Shown here piece after piece: positions 17,187-25,528 of a stretch of 64,000 nucleotides of DNA. The translations under genes were made by a program, and so were the position numbers. Location of the stretch: the NCBI GenBank assembly GCA_943846675.1, contig OX044357.1:1798001-1862000 (forward strand). Direction: 5' to 3'. The DNA comes from UBA987 sp002292105 (lineage in GTDB: Bacteria > Bacteroidota > Bacteroidia > NS11-12g > UBA9320). Each line of letters starts with the position of its first letter. The first letter of the stretch is position 1. The notes below the pieces were generated by a model. That model made no database searches, was not told the origin of the DNA, and saw nothing but the letters and a program-made list of their open reading frames with translations.

Positions 17187-17872
17187 CTAAAAAGGTTGTT
17201 TAAGATTTTGAGATAAGCGTTTTATCGCTACAATGTGACCAAAAATAACAACAGGTACGATGATGCCTGGAAGCCAAACAAATGGAAAGTGGAGGATACC
17301 AGTATTGGGCATATCAAAGGCCAATTGCTGGAAAGGACTCGGTGCAGAAAATATGCCTGTAATTACCACCTGGCTGACCATTAATAGGCAAACCCAGTTC
17401 CAAATGAGTAGCCAACGCTTGCTTATTTTTCCCTTATTCCAGCCAAAGTATGCAATGAACGGAGCAGTCAAACCTGCAAGTATATCGAAGTTACGACCGC
17501 TAAAAGTCATTGACTCTGGCACCAAATGGTATACAAATAAATAATACAGAACAATTTCGACACCAATACGCACAGAATGTAGGTAGGTGTAGGTCTCTAA
17601 ATTAAAATTGGCAATCAGTCTTTTGCCAGACTTAGTGAGAAAAGCAATTAAAATGCACACCACACTAGGAAGCAGTATGAACATAATTCTTGGAGGAAAT
17701 GCGTCGGTATCCAAAAGAATCCTTTTTGGCTCAGAACGGCCTGTAACAGCGCCAAAACCAGAACAATCAGAATTACCCCTTTATTTTTATTTGAGGCCCT
17801 GTAAAACATGCCAATGGTAAACAGCGTAAGTCCTATAAACCCAAGACTGATATAAAAAGGTACCAATTCCAT
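17187..17872 (-). pseudogene. Membrane protein gene interrupted by a -1 frameshift
   Basis: Two overlapping frames together make one polytopic membrane protein of about 228 aa. The first frame (start 17872, MELVPFYISLGFIGLT) runs in register to QKGFFW. The second frame continues it as DTDAFPPRIMFILLPS to the end at 17187. Adding one T to the TTTT run at 17713-17716 (AAAA on the plus strand) would restore one reading frame through GFFLDTDAFPPR. Six or so membrane segments and the motif MTFSGRNFDILAGLTAP are visible. I cannot name a function. It sits between the geranylgeranyl-reductase-like gene (10 bp away) and the MerR-B12 regulator. It could be a true mutation, a phase-variable tract or a sequencing error. 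Confidence 0.65.
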
Positions 17873-17882
17873 AATCTATATA

Positions 17883-19121
17883 TCAACGATTAAACAAAAG
17901 TCTGAAGTAGAATCTAGGATCTCTAAATTTCTTCCGCAGATCTACATTTTCAAACATCGAAGTTAAAAGTATTTTGAATTCTTTACTTTTTGCGCCCTTG
18001 TTTGCTACAAAATTGAACAACCATGGATACTTAACCATTTTCTGAAGTTTATGGCTCATGTTCAGCTCGGGCCATAGGTGATGGTATACCCTGTCTGTAT
18101 AGGCATTCAACCTTGAGCGTGAAAAGTCGTTTCGGGCAACTGCCTCCACAATAACATCACTGGCATACTTGGCGCTAATCATGGCATTACCTATACCCTC
18201 TCCTGTAAACGGGTCAATGATTGAAGCAGCGTCGCCGCAAAACAGTAGTCTATCAAAATGTAACTGTCGTTTTTTGGAACCTAAGGGTAAACCCCACCCT
18301 TTAACAGATTCTACAGGCTTTGCATTTTTAAACCGCTTGCTAATTACAGGATGCTCCTCAATAATTTTGTTCATCAGCTCCTTCAAGTTGACCTTATCCT
18401 TTGATACACTTGCACTTAGCATGCCTATTCCCACATTCACACGACCATTCGTCATGGGGAAAATCCAAAAATAACCTGGTAGCACATCGTTGATGAAATG
18501 TAATTCGATATACCCTTCATCACTCAAACCCTCAACGCCTTCATAATACCTCCGCAAACCGGCACAGTAATGATTTAGTTCCATTTCTATGCCGTTGTCT
18601 TTGGCTAGATCAGAACGAACACCAGAGCAGTCCACTACAATGTCTGCAGTAAAAGAATGGATCTCGTCAATTTCTATAAAGACTCTGTTTGGGGTTATTT
18701 GGGTGGATTTAACCTCAGAACCAAACATCGCTGTGCAATAAGGGCTGATCGTATTCTCAACCAACAAATTATCAAAGTCGCTACGTGTTGCGATAAACCC
18801 AGGCGCTTGTTTTTGATTCGTTTTATCGGTTGTAAACGGGATGTCTAATTGCTTGCCATTGGGGGCAACGAAGGTGATTCCCCAACTTGGTAAATAGTCT
18901 TGTTCCTTTGCTACTATTTGGTCTACCACATCAGGTTTGACACGATTTAGCGCGTAAACGACCTTTCCGCTGAGCGCATCTCCACAAATCTTGTCGCGTG
19001 GAAATGTCGCTTTATCAATCAATACATGTTCGATTTTGTTTTTAGTTAAGCCCATGGAAAGCGCTGAGCCAGCTGGGCCCGCTCCTATGATGGCAACTTT
19101 TACATGTTTTGATTTCGGCAA
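17883..19121 (-). CDS. Geranylgeranyl reductase family FAD-dependent oxidoreductase
   Basis: A 412-aa flavoprotein with an N-terminal FAD fold (VAIIGAGPAGSALSMGL), the family-specific FPRDKICGDALSGKV segment (PxxKxCGD), and the second FAD motif LLFCGDAASIIDPFTGEGIGNAM. Members hydrogenate geranylgeranyl chains of lipids, quinones or chlorophyll, or act on related isoprenoids. In this context an isoprenoid or carotenoid-linked substrate is plausible but unproven. It lacks the hallmarks of CrtY-type lycopene cyclases, so I do not call it one. It lies 10 bp upstream of the frameshifted membrane gene. Confidence 0.8.
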   Translation of the reverse strand: MPKSKHVKVAIIGAGPAGSALSMGLTKNKIEHVLIDKATFPRDKICGDALSGKVVYALNRVKPDVVDQIVAKEQDYLPSWGITFVAPNGKQLDIPFTTDKTNQKQAPGFIATRSDFDNLLVENTISPYCTAMFGSEVKSTQITPNRVFIEIDEIHSFTADIVVDCSGVRSDLAKDNGIEMELNHYCAGLRRYYEGVEGLSDEGYIELHFINDVLPGYFWIFPMTNGRVNVGIGMLSASVSKDKVNLKELMNKIIEEHPVISKRFKNAKPVESVKGWGLPLGSKKRQLHFDRLLFCGDAASIIDPFTGEGIGNAMISAKYASDVIVEAVARNDFSRSRLNAYTDRVYHHLWPELNMSHKLQKMVKYPWLFNFVANKGAKSKEFKILLTSMFENVDLRKKFRDPRFYFRLLFNR

Positions 19122-19171
19122 CCCTTATGATTTTCACGCAAAGTTGTCAAAAAAACATAGATAAGGAAGTA

Positions 19172-21475
19172 CTAATTCAATTTAATCAACTTCCCTACAC
19201 TGCTTTGTTTATCGGTATAGAGTTGAACGATATAGATACCCTCGGTTAGCATTGACAAATCAACCTTATTCTGTGGATTAATGCGTTGATTAAACACCTC
19301 CTGACCATGCACGTTAATCAATGTTAAGGTAGCAGACTGTTCCTGTATTCCGTTGAAGGCTACCATTCCTGTGGTTGGGTTTGGGTATACCTGTAAAGGC
19401 TTAGCACGTTGGATACTTGATAGGCCAACATTACAACCTCCCGCCCCCATGGCGATATGAAAACCTCCACGTTCTGTACCGACTACCATGTCGATTTTGC
19501 CGTCGTTGTTTAAATCCCCAAAAGTAGGTTTAACAAAAGCACCAAAGTTGTAATCATAGCAAGTGTTTGCTCCAGAAAGATAAAACGGATCTTCTTCAAC
19601 AATTTTGAAATTCTTGAGGTTGGTTCTTCTAATGTCTCGGTAAATTGTGACCTTACCTCGTTCATCTCCCAACACAAATTCAGGGTCTCCATTTCCGTCA
19701 AGGTCGATAATAACCGGTGTTGCATAATTGATATTTTTGAATACCGTGGTATCATAAAACACATCTCGATCTGGATCATACCGCGTTTCTAGGCGCCAAA
19801 AACCAGGAAGAATTCCGCCCATCGTATCTTGTTGTTTCACAAAGTCTGGCACATCAGAAGTCGATGTGTTTTTATAGTATGTCGTACTGCCTGCATACGA
19901 ACCAACGGCTAAGTCGATATAATCGTCTCCGTCGATGTCTGTTAAGTAGGGTGTCGATGCGTTGTCAAGCTGAATGCCGTAGGTATTGTCTGACAACTTG
20001 GTTGCCGTTGCGGTACTTCCTGATCCCGAAATATTATATAAGCTCAGGCTGCCGTTAAGCCTGCCAACCAACAATTCCGGGTTTCCATCTCTGTTCAAGT
20101 CACCCAAACATGGAGAGAGTCTTCTTATTGAGTCTTTTTTTAATCCCAGATAATCTTCATTCTTCAATTGAAAAACAGCTTTGTCTTTGTCCCCAATATT
20201 CTCGTAATACACCAAGTAGTCTGTCAACTCTTCCGTAATGCCATAGTCGCCATTGGTAGCCAGTATCAGGTCCAAATCGCCGTCTTTGTCCATATCGTAT
20301 AACAATGGTGACGTATGTCCACCATGGTCGACCATCTCGCGGTCTAAGAACATGGAATCCTGGAAGTCAAATACGGGCTGATCATTTTTACCTTTGTTTT
20401 CGTAGTACAAAATTCGATTTGCTTCACGAAAAGTATAACTCGCTTTAGAGAACGCATTGACCGCAACAATTAAATCCTTGATCCCGTCTCCGCTTACGTC
20501 TTGAAAATATCCCGCTGGGAATACATCCGTTTCCGCCCTTACGGAGTTACTTGGAAACAACGAATCGTTTGAAACCATCGAGTCGATTTTTAGACTATAG
20601 TCTACTTTACCATTGATAATTAAGTTTAGGCCATTTAGGCCCGCATTACCCATTACAAGATCCATGTCAGAATCTCCATCATTATCTAAGAGTAACAAAG
20701 ACGACCCTCCGGCATGTTTTTTCTTATGTCGGTATATCTTTTGGAAACAAAACGGGTCTCTTTCAAACAAGATTTCATAAGATCCATCAAACTCCTGGAA
20801 ATCACCCCAACACTGATCTGCTATTTCAAAATCAATGGAGTCAAGAGACTTACCAGACTCAACAGAGTTATTTAAAAATAAGGTAATCCCGTAGCCCAAT
20901 GTTTGCAACGTCATAAAGTCAATATCCCCATCTCCGTCTATGTCTTCAATCGCTGGGATGTTTGTACGGTCACAGTACAGGTCGTTTGTATCTAAAGGCG
21001 CTTCGCCAAAATTATAGGCTCGTAAATCTGCATCGCGTACTTCGAACATGGCATGAGGATCACCGCTTTTGGTAATATTCTTATACAACGAAATTGCATC
21101 CGAGTCTTCATCAAAAAACCACAAATCCGGCTTATCATCGGCGTTATAATCTTTAAACACCACCCAAGTAGTAAACCGCCTTGGGTAAATCTGATCAAAT
21201 TTGGGTTCATAGGTAAAGTTCCCATTTCCATCGTTGATCAAAGACAGTACTTTGCCCCCGTTTCGGTCAAAAACGAACAAGTCCAAGACTTCATCGTTGT
21301 CGATGTCAAGATTATAAAACTGAGGTTGATTCAATCCGCCCAAATTCCCAAGATCTAACGTAACACCATTCTTATCCTTTACCTCGATGTTGTTGACAAC
21401 CTCAAATGAAATGGATTGACCATAGGCCAAACAAGAGGTTATAAGGAGAGAAAGTATGGCTGAGATAGTACGCAT
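19172..21475 (-). CDS. Secreted FG-GAP/VCBS repeat protein with T9SS sorting domain
   Basis: A 767-aa protein with a signal peptide (ending CLAYGQ) and many integrin-like FG-GAP/VCBS repeats. Each carries a calcium-binding D-x-D-x-D-G-D loop (DIDNDEVLDL, DIDGDGDIDF, DNDGDSDMDL, DMDKDGDLDL, DIDGDDYIDL, DLDGNGDPEF, DLNNDGKIDM), together forming a probable beta-propeller. The C-terminal about 75 residues are a type A sorting domain (VYPNPTTGMVAFNG...GIYIVQL). A surface-exposed, calcium-dependent binding role is inferred. It is the most upstream gene of the minus-strand run ending at 10918. Confidence 0.87.
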   Translation of the reverse strand: MRTISAILSLLITSCLAYGQSISFEVVNNIEVKDKNGVTLDLGNLGGLNQPQFYNLDIDNDEVLDLFVFDRNGGKVLSLINDGNGNFTYEPKFDQIYPRRFTTWVVFKDYNADDKPDLWFFDEDSDAISLYKNITKSGDPHAMFEVRDADLRAYNFGEAPLDTNDLYCDRTNIPAIEDIDGDGDIDFMTLQTLGYGITLFLNNSVESGKSLDSIDFEIADQCWGDFQEFDGSYEILFERDPFCFQKIYRHKKKHAGGSSLLLLDNDGDSDMDLVMGNAGLNGLNLIINGKVDYSLKIDSMVSNDSLFPSNSVRAETDVFPAGYFQDVSGDGIKDLIVAVNAFSKASYTFREANRILYYENKGKNDQPVFDFQDSMFLDREMVDHGGHTSPLLYDMDKDGDLDLILATNGDYGITEELTDYLVYYENIGDKDKAVFQLKNEDYLGLKKDSIRRLSPCLGDLNRDGNPELLVGRLNGSLSLYNISGSGSTATATKLSDNTYGIQLDNASTPYLTDIDGDDYIDLAVGSYAGSTTYYKNTSTSDVPDFVKQQDTMGGILPGFWRLETRYDPDRDVFYDTTVFKNINYATPVIIDLDGNGDPEFVLGDERGKVTIYRDIRRTNLKNFKIVEEDPFYLSGANTCYDYNFGAFVKPTFGDLNNDGKIDMVVGTERGGFHIAMGAGGCNVGLSSIQRAKPLQVYPNPTTGMVAFNGIQEQSATLTLINVHGQEVFNQRINPQNKVDLSMLTEGIYIVQLYTDKQSSVGKLIKLN

Positions 21476-21605
21476 AAAAATGGGTTTATGAATAGATACT
21501 TAGTGGTTCAATTTAGCTGCACAATATACGGTAGATTTAAAATTTGAATGTCGTAAGGATATCAAATGTTATTAAAATTACTTCTTTTGTAATAACAATA
21601 ACAGA

Positions 21606-22895
21606 ATGACTGTTCAAGAGTTTTATCCTATTTTTCTGGAAGCCAACCAACGCTTTAGCACTGATACAAGAGGAATTAAGGAAGGAGATATCTTTTTTGC
21701 GTTGAAAGGAGATAATTTTAATGGCAACACCTATGCCGGTCAGGCTTTGGAAGAAGGCGCTGCACATGCGGTAGTGGATGAAGATATTAAGCCTAAAAAA
21801 CCAAACGTAATTCGTGTAGACAACGTATTAGCGTTTATGCAGGATTTGGCTCAACATCACCGTCGTCAATTTGACATTCCCATCATGGCAATTGCAGGGA
21901 GTAATGGTAAAACGACCACCAAAGAGCTACTCATTGGTGTGTTGTCTCAGAAGTATAAGGTTCATGCCACTTCAGGTAACTTCAACAACCATATCGGGGT
22001 ACCAATAACGTTATTATCAATGCCGTTAGATACAGAAATCGGTTTGATTGAAATTGGAACAAACAGCTTTGGCGAAATAGCTTTCTTATCGAATTTATTA
22101 GAGCCCAATTATGGTTTAATTACCAATATTGGTAAAGAACACCTCGAAGGCTTTGGTGACCTAGAAGGTGTAGCCAGAGAAGAAAGTGAATTGTACAATT
22201 ACTTGGTGAAGCATGACGGGTTTGCTTTCGTTAATGCAGACGACGTATACTTAAATCGTATGTCGCACCGCATAAAAAGAAAGCGATCTTATTCTTTGGA
22301 AGATGAGCAGGCCAAGTGTTATGTCGAAATTGTAGACGTAGCTCCAGAAATTGAACTGTTATACAAAGGCTCGTGTATTCACGCTCATTTAAGCGGTAAA
22401 CACAATGCACAAAATATCGCTGCGACCATAGCTGTAGCTAGTTATTTCAGAATACGAGGCAAAAAACTGCAAGATGGCATATTGGCATTCCGCTCGACCA
22501 ATAATCGATCTGAATTAAGAGAGATTGGAACGAATAATTTTATGTTGGATGCCTACAACGCAAACCCAAGCAGCATGTTGGCGGCAATAGAAACTTTCAA
22601 AACGCTAAAAGCAGATAACAAAGTTATTTTGCTTGGAGATATGTTTGAAATAGGCGCTAATGCCGATCAAGAGCATCAAGAAGTTTTGAATGCTGCGCTA
22701 GACATTAAGTGCACGGTGATTGTAGCAGGAAAGCAATTTTACAAGGTGGCAAAAGGCACTGATGCCGTGTCGTTTAAAACAACCGAAGAATTGGTTCAGC
22801 ACCTTGAAAAAGAACGCCTCACCAAAACTTGGTTCTTAATCAAAGGCTCACGTGGCATGCAAATGGAACGCGTGATGGAGGCTTTTGTATCGTAA
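21606..22895 (+). CDS. murF: UDP-N-acetylmuramoyl-tripeptide--D-alanyl-D-alanine ligase
   Basis: A 429-aa Mur ligase that adds D-Ala-D-Ala to UDP-MurNAc-tripeptide in the cytoplasm. Order of parts: the N-terminal UDP-binding domain (STDTRGIKEGDIFFALKG), the ATP-binding P-loop GSNGKTTTKELL near residue 100, the central EIGTNSFGEIAFLS motif characteristic of MurF, and the C-terminal domain with DAYNANPSSM and LGDMFEIG. Length is normal. It stands alone rather than in a dcw cluster, as is common in Bacteroidota. Confidence 0.93.
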   Translation: MTVQEFYPIFLEANQRFSTDTRGIKEGDIFFALKGDNFNGNTYAGQALEEGAAHAVVDEDIKPKKPNVIRVDNVLAFMQDLAQHHRRQFDIPIMAIAGSNGKTTTKELLIGVLSQKYKVHATSGNFNNHIGVPITLLSMPLDTEIGLIEIGTNSFGEIAFLSNLLEPNYGLITNIGKEHLEGFGDLEGVAREESELYNYLVKHDGFAFVNADDVYLNRMSHRIKRKRSYSLEDEQAKCYVEIVDVAPEIELLYKGSCIHAHLSGKHNAQNIAATIAVASYFRIRGKKLQDGILAFRSTNNRSELREIGTNNFMLDAYNANPSSMLAAIETFKTLKADNKVILLGDMFEIGANADQEHQEVLNAALDIKCTVIVAGKQFYKVAKGTDAVSFKTTEELVQHLEKERLTKTWFLIKGSRGMQMERVMEAFVS

Positions 22896-22915
22896 AAGAT
22901 AACCTCACCAATTAG

Positions 22916-24982
22916 CTATAAAGTACGTCGATAGTTTCTTATCAAAATGGCACCAAGATTTTTGTGTGGCGGTAAATAGTCTTGGAATCTTTCTTTGGCT
23001 TGGGCGTTCTGACCTATTTTGCGTTCTACTGTCGGCCACAGCAATTCCCAGTTCAAGTCCTGTCCTTGGCGTATCGTTTCGCAGATTGTAAAGATCAATT
23101 CATTATTGACATACAAAGTCCCGACTTGTTTACTGCTGATAATCTGAGCATTAGGCGCATAATCAAGTACCTTACTAATATTGTTATAACCGCCGCAAGA
23201 ACCCAAGATAACCAGGTCAGAATTCGGTGTTATTGTTTCAATGGTGATGTTAGCATAATAACTATGTCCACGATGCACGACTACGTCAGGGAAGCGTTTG
23301 GTCTTTTTAAATAGTGCCTGCAATTCTTCTTGACCATCGTATTCGTCTCTCGCCTTGTTGGCATAAAGTTTAACTTTTTTGCCAGCCGTTGACTCTATAA
23401 CCACATAATGCCCCAAATCGTTAATTTTCCATCCAGGACGTCGGAATCGAGCAATAAATGTCGCATAACTTGCCCAGCCGTCTTCATCGTCAAAGAAAAA
23501 GTGCTGTTGTATGTGTGAACCGTCCTTTAACGTTGCTGCATTTTTAACCGTTGATAATCCACTCACGTCATCAGCCACAGACTCAGAACCTTCGTTGATC
23601 TGAAGCAGCGACAAAAGCAAACCATAGAGTTTTTTAGCTGCGGCATTTGTCCATTTTACCTGCTGGTATTCTTTGGTTAAAGCGTTTTCAAATAAGCTTT
23701 TTGTTTCATCATCCGATATGCTACCATAGGTGTCGGCAACCGCAACGGCTTGTTCTAACGGATTCAATTCGCTTTCTAAACCTCCGATGAAGGCATTAAA
23801 CAACGAGCGCTTTTCCCACAAGCTCATTTTATTAAGAAATGTCGGAAGCTCATTATAGGCCGCGCACATTTTTATAAATGTCCGATACTGATTGCGCCCT
23901 AGATTATGTAAGAATTCATACGACGACTCTTCGGTCATTCGCTCCATTAACCGTTTAAATAGGCCTAAGAACGAAGATGTATACACTTCGTCTTCGCCAT
24001 ACACCATCAAGGTATACAGCTCTTGCGCAGTCATATTACTTGTATCGCATAGTTTGAAGCGGACAACGTCAGACGCTTCATGCAACTCATTTAACACCCG
24101 TACCTTTTTGGTTGCTAGATACGTAAGCTCATCATCAACCGAGTATGCACCTAAAATATCTGGCTTTGTGCGAAGCTTTAATAAATGATTGAAAGTTGCT
24201 TCTTTGTTTTTGCCAAGCGTGTGCGCCTCTTTTGTTGTAAGTCTAAAATTCTTGATGTCATCCAAAAAAATAAATGCCTTTGAATTACTACCCACTTTAC
24301 GGAAAATCTCCATCATTAAGTCGATGGTTGGCTTGCCTTGCACCTGACTCATATCAATAAACACAGGGTTTGACGTACCCATATAAAAGCTGACGTGCGC
24401 TGGTGCGGTCAAACACAGCTCTTCTAAGACAGACGAGCCATAAGATTGAAATGCAAAATCTCCATAGTGTTTTAAAACGGCACTAGGGTATTGACGCGCA
24501 CCTAGTTTTAAAATGTCTTCCGCATAGCTTTTGTCGTCAAAGAATGGGATGACATTTAAGGTCGTTTTGAGGTCGCTTTTTAAGATTGTTTTGATTCTGT
24601 TTGTTTCAACAATTTCTTGTATCCGAACAATCAGGTTAAAATAAGATTGGTATGTGGTATATAAGTGATAATTCGATTTATCCACTTTCTCTAAAATGTG
24701 AACCAGATCGTTTAATCTTCTTTTTTTATCTAACTCACTGTAATTGATGTTGTTATTAATATTCTTCTGAATATCGTCTACCCTTTTTATATACAGCTTT
24801 GTAGCGTCAAAAGTCTGTAGCGGAGACAACAATTTAACCGTATCATTCTCTAACCCATCATACCTATCGATTCGGTGTTGATTTCCGTCAACCGCCTTGT
24901 TGGCTATTGAAACGATATCAATTTGTCCGTAAGAAACCAAAGACACTAAACATAAAGACAATATGATGATTACTCTACCCAT
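22916..24982 (-). CDS. Secreted unknown protein with possible clan CD (caspase/CHAT-like) C-terminus
   Basis: From the ATG at 24982, which gives a clean signal peptide ending VSYGQ, the product has 688 aa. The long helical middle (about 50-500) matches nothing I know. Near the C-terminus a strand plus VVHRGHS (His570, His573) leads through a short helix to a second strand ending GSCGG (Cys596). A segment resembling the CHAT/caspase post-Cys region follows (VLDYAPNAQIISSKQVG). That strand-His-helix-strand-Cys order is the clan CD peptidase pattern. The His-Cys distance of 23 is short, so this is a hypothesis. The start overlaps the end of the TrmH gene by 8 bp, implying coexpression. Confidence 0.6.
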   Translation of the reverse strand: MGRVIIILSLCLVSLVSYGQIDIVSIANKAVDGNQHRIDRYDGLENDTVKLLSPLQTFDATKLYIKRVDDIQKNINNNINYSELDKKRRLNDLVHILEKVDKSNYHLYTTYQSYFNLIVRIQEIVETNRIKTILKSDLKTTLNVIPFFDDKSYAEDILKLGARQYPSAVLKHYGDFAFQSYGSSVLEELCLTAPAHVSFYMGTSNPVFIDMSQVQGKPTIDLMMEIFRKVGSNSKAFIFLDDIKNFRLTTKEAHTLGKNKEATFNHLLKLRTKPDILGAYSVDDELTYLATKKVRVLNELHEASDVVRFKLCDTSNMTAQELYTLMVYGEDEVYTSSFLGLFKRLMERMTEESSYEFLHNLGRNQYRTFIKMCAAYNELPTFLNKMSLWEKRSLFNAFIGGLESELNPLEQAVAVADTYGSISDDETKSLFENALTKEYQQVKWTNAAAKKLYGLLLSLLQINEGSESVADDVSGLSTVKNAATLKDGSHIQQHFFFDDEDGWASYATFIARFRRPGWKINDLGHYVVIESTAGKKVKLYANKARDEYDGQEELQALFKKTKRFPDVVVHRGHSYYANITIETITPNSDLVILGSCGGYNNISKVLDYAPNAQIISSKQVGTLYVNNELIFTICETIRQGQDLNWELLWPTVERKIGQNAQAKERFQDYLPPHKNLGAILIRNYRRTL

Positions 24983-25511
24983 GTAAATTTGGTTTAGCGG
25001 CTTCCCACAATATAACTCCAGCACACACAGAAATGTTTAATGAGTGTTTTGTTCCGAGCTGTGGGATTTCAATAATGTTGTCTGACATATCGATTGCTTC
25101 TTGTGATACACCATCAACTTCGTTGCCAAGTATTATGGCATACTTTGTTGACGGCATAAAATCGAAAGCATCTAAAGGGATTGAATTCTCTGTTTGCTCA
25201 ACAGATAAAATTACATAACCTTTTGACTTCAAGTAATTTACCACCGTTACCGTGTCCGAATGATGGGTCCAATCCACCGACTGTTCAGCCCCTATAGCAG
25301 ATTTTGTTATATCCCGATGCGGTGGTTTAGCGGTTATACCACACAGGTACAAATGCTCTAATCTAAAGGCATCTGATGTCCTAAAAACAGAACCAATATT
25401 CAACATACTGCGGACATTATCCAACACAACACAAACCGGAAGTTTTTGTGCAATTTTAAATTCATCCACAGTCAGCCTATTAAGCTCTATATTTTTTAAT
25501 TTGCGGTGCAT
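24975..25511 (-). CDS. TrmH/SpoU family RNA 2'-O-methyltransferase
   Basis: A 178-aa SPOUT methyltransferase with the three SpoU motifs: NVRSMLNIGSVFRTSDAF (motif 1, catalytic Asn/Arg), AIILGNEVDGVSQEAID (motif 2) and IIEIPQLGTKHSLNISVCAGVILWE (motif 3). The knotted domain makes up almost the whole protein, and no N-terminal substrate-binding domain is present. The target (tRNA or rRNA ribose) cannot be assigned. It is divergent from mutS, with 17 bp between the two starts. Confidence 0.87.
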   Translation of the reverse strand: MHRKLKNIELNRLTVDEFKIAQKLPVCVVLDNVRSMLNIGSVFRTSDAFRLEHLYLCGITAKPPHRDITKSAIGAEQSVDWTHHSDTVTVVNYLKSKGYVILSVEQTENSIPLDAFDFMPSTKYAIILGNEVDGVSQEAIDMSDNIIEIPQLGTKHSLNISVCAGVILWEAAKPNLHG

Positions 25512-25528
25512 TTAATTTCTAAGTTCAG

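Noticed and set aside
17883..19121. Lycopene cyclase (crtY) for the missing carotenoid step
   Set aside because: The sequence has geranylgeranyl-reductase motifs (PxxKxCGD, GDAASIIDPFTGEGI) and not those of CrtY; the frameshifted membrane protein also lacks CrtYc/Yd-type motifs.
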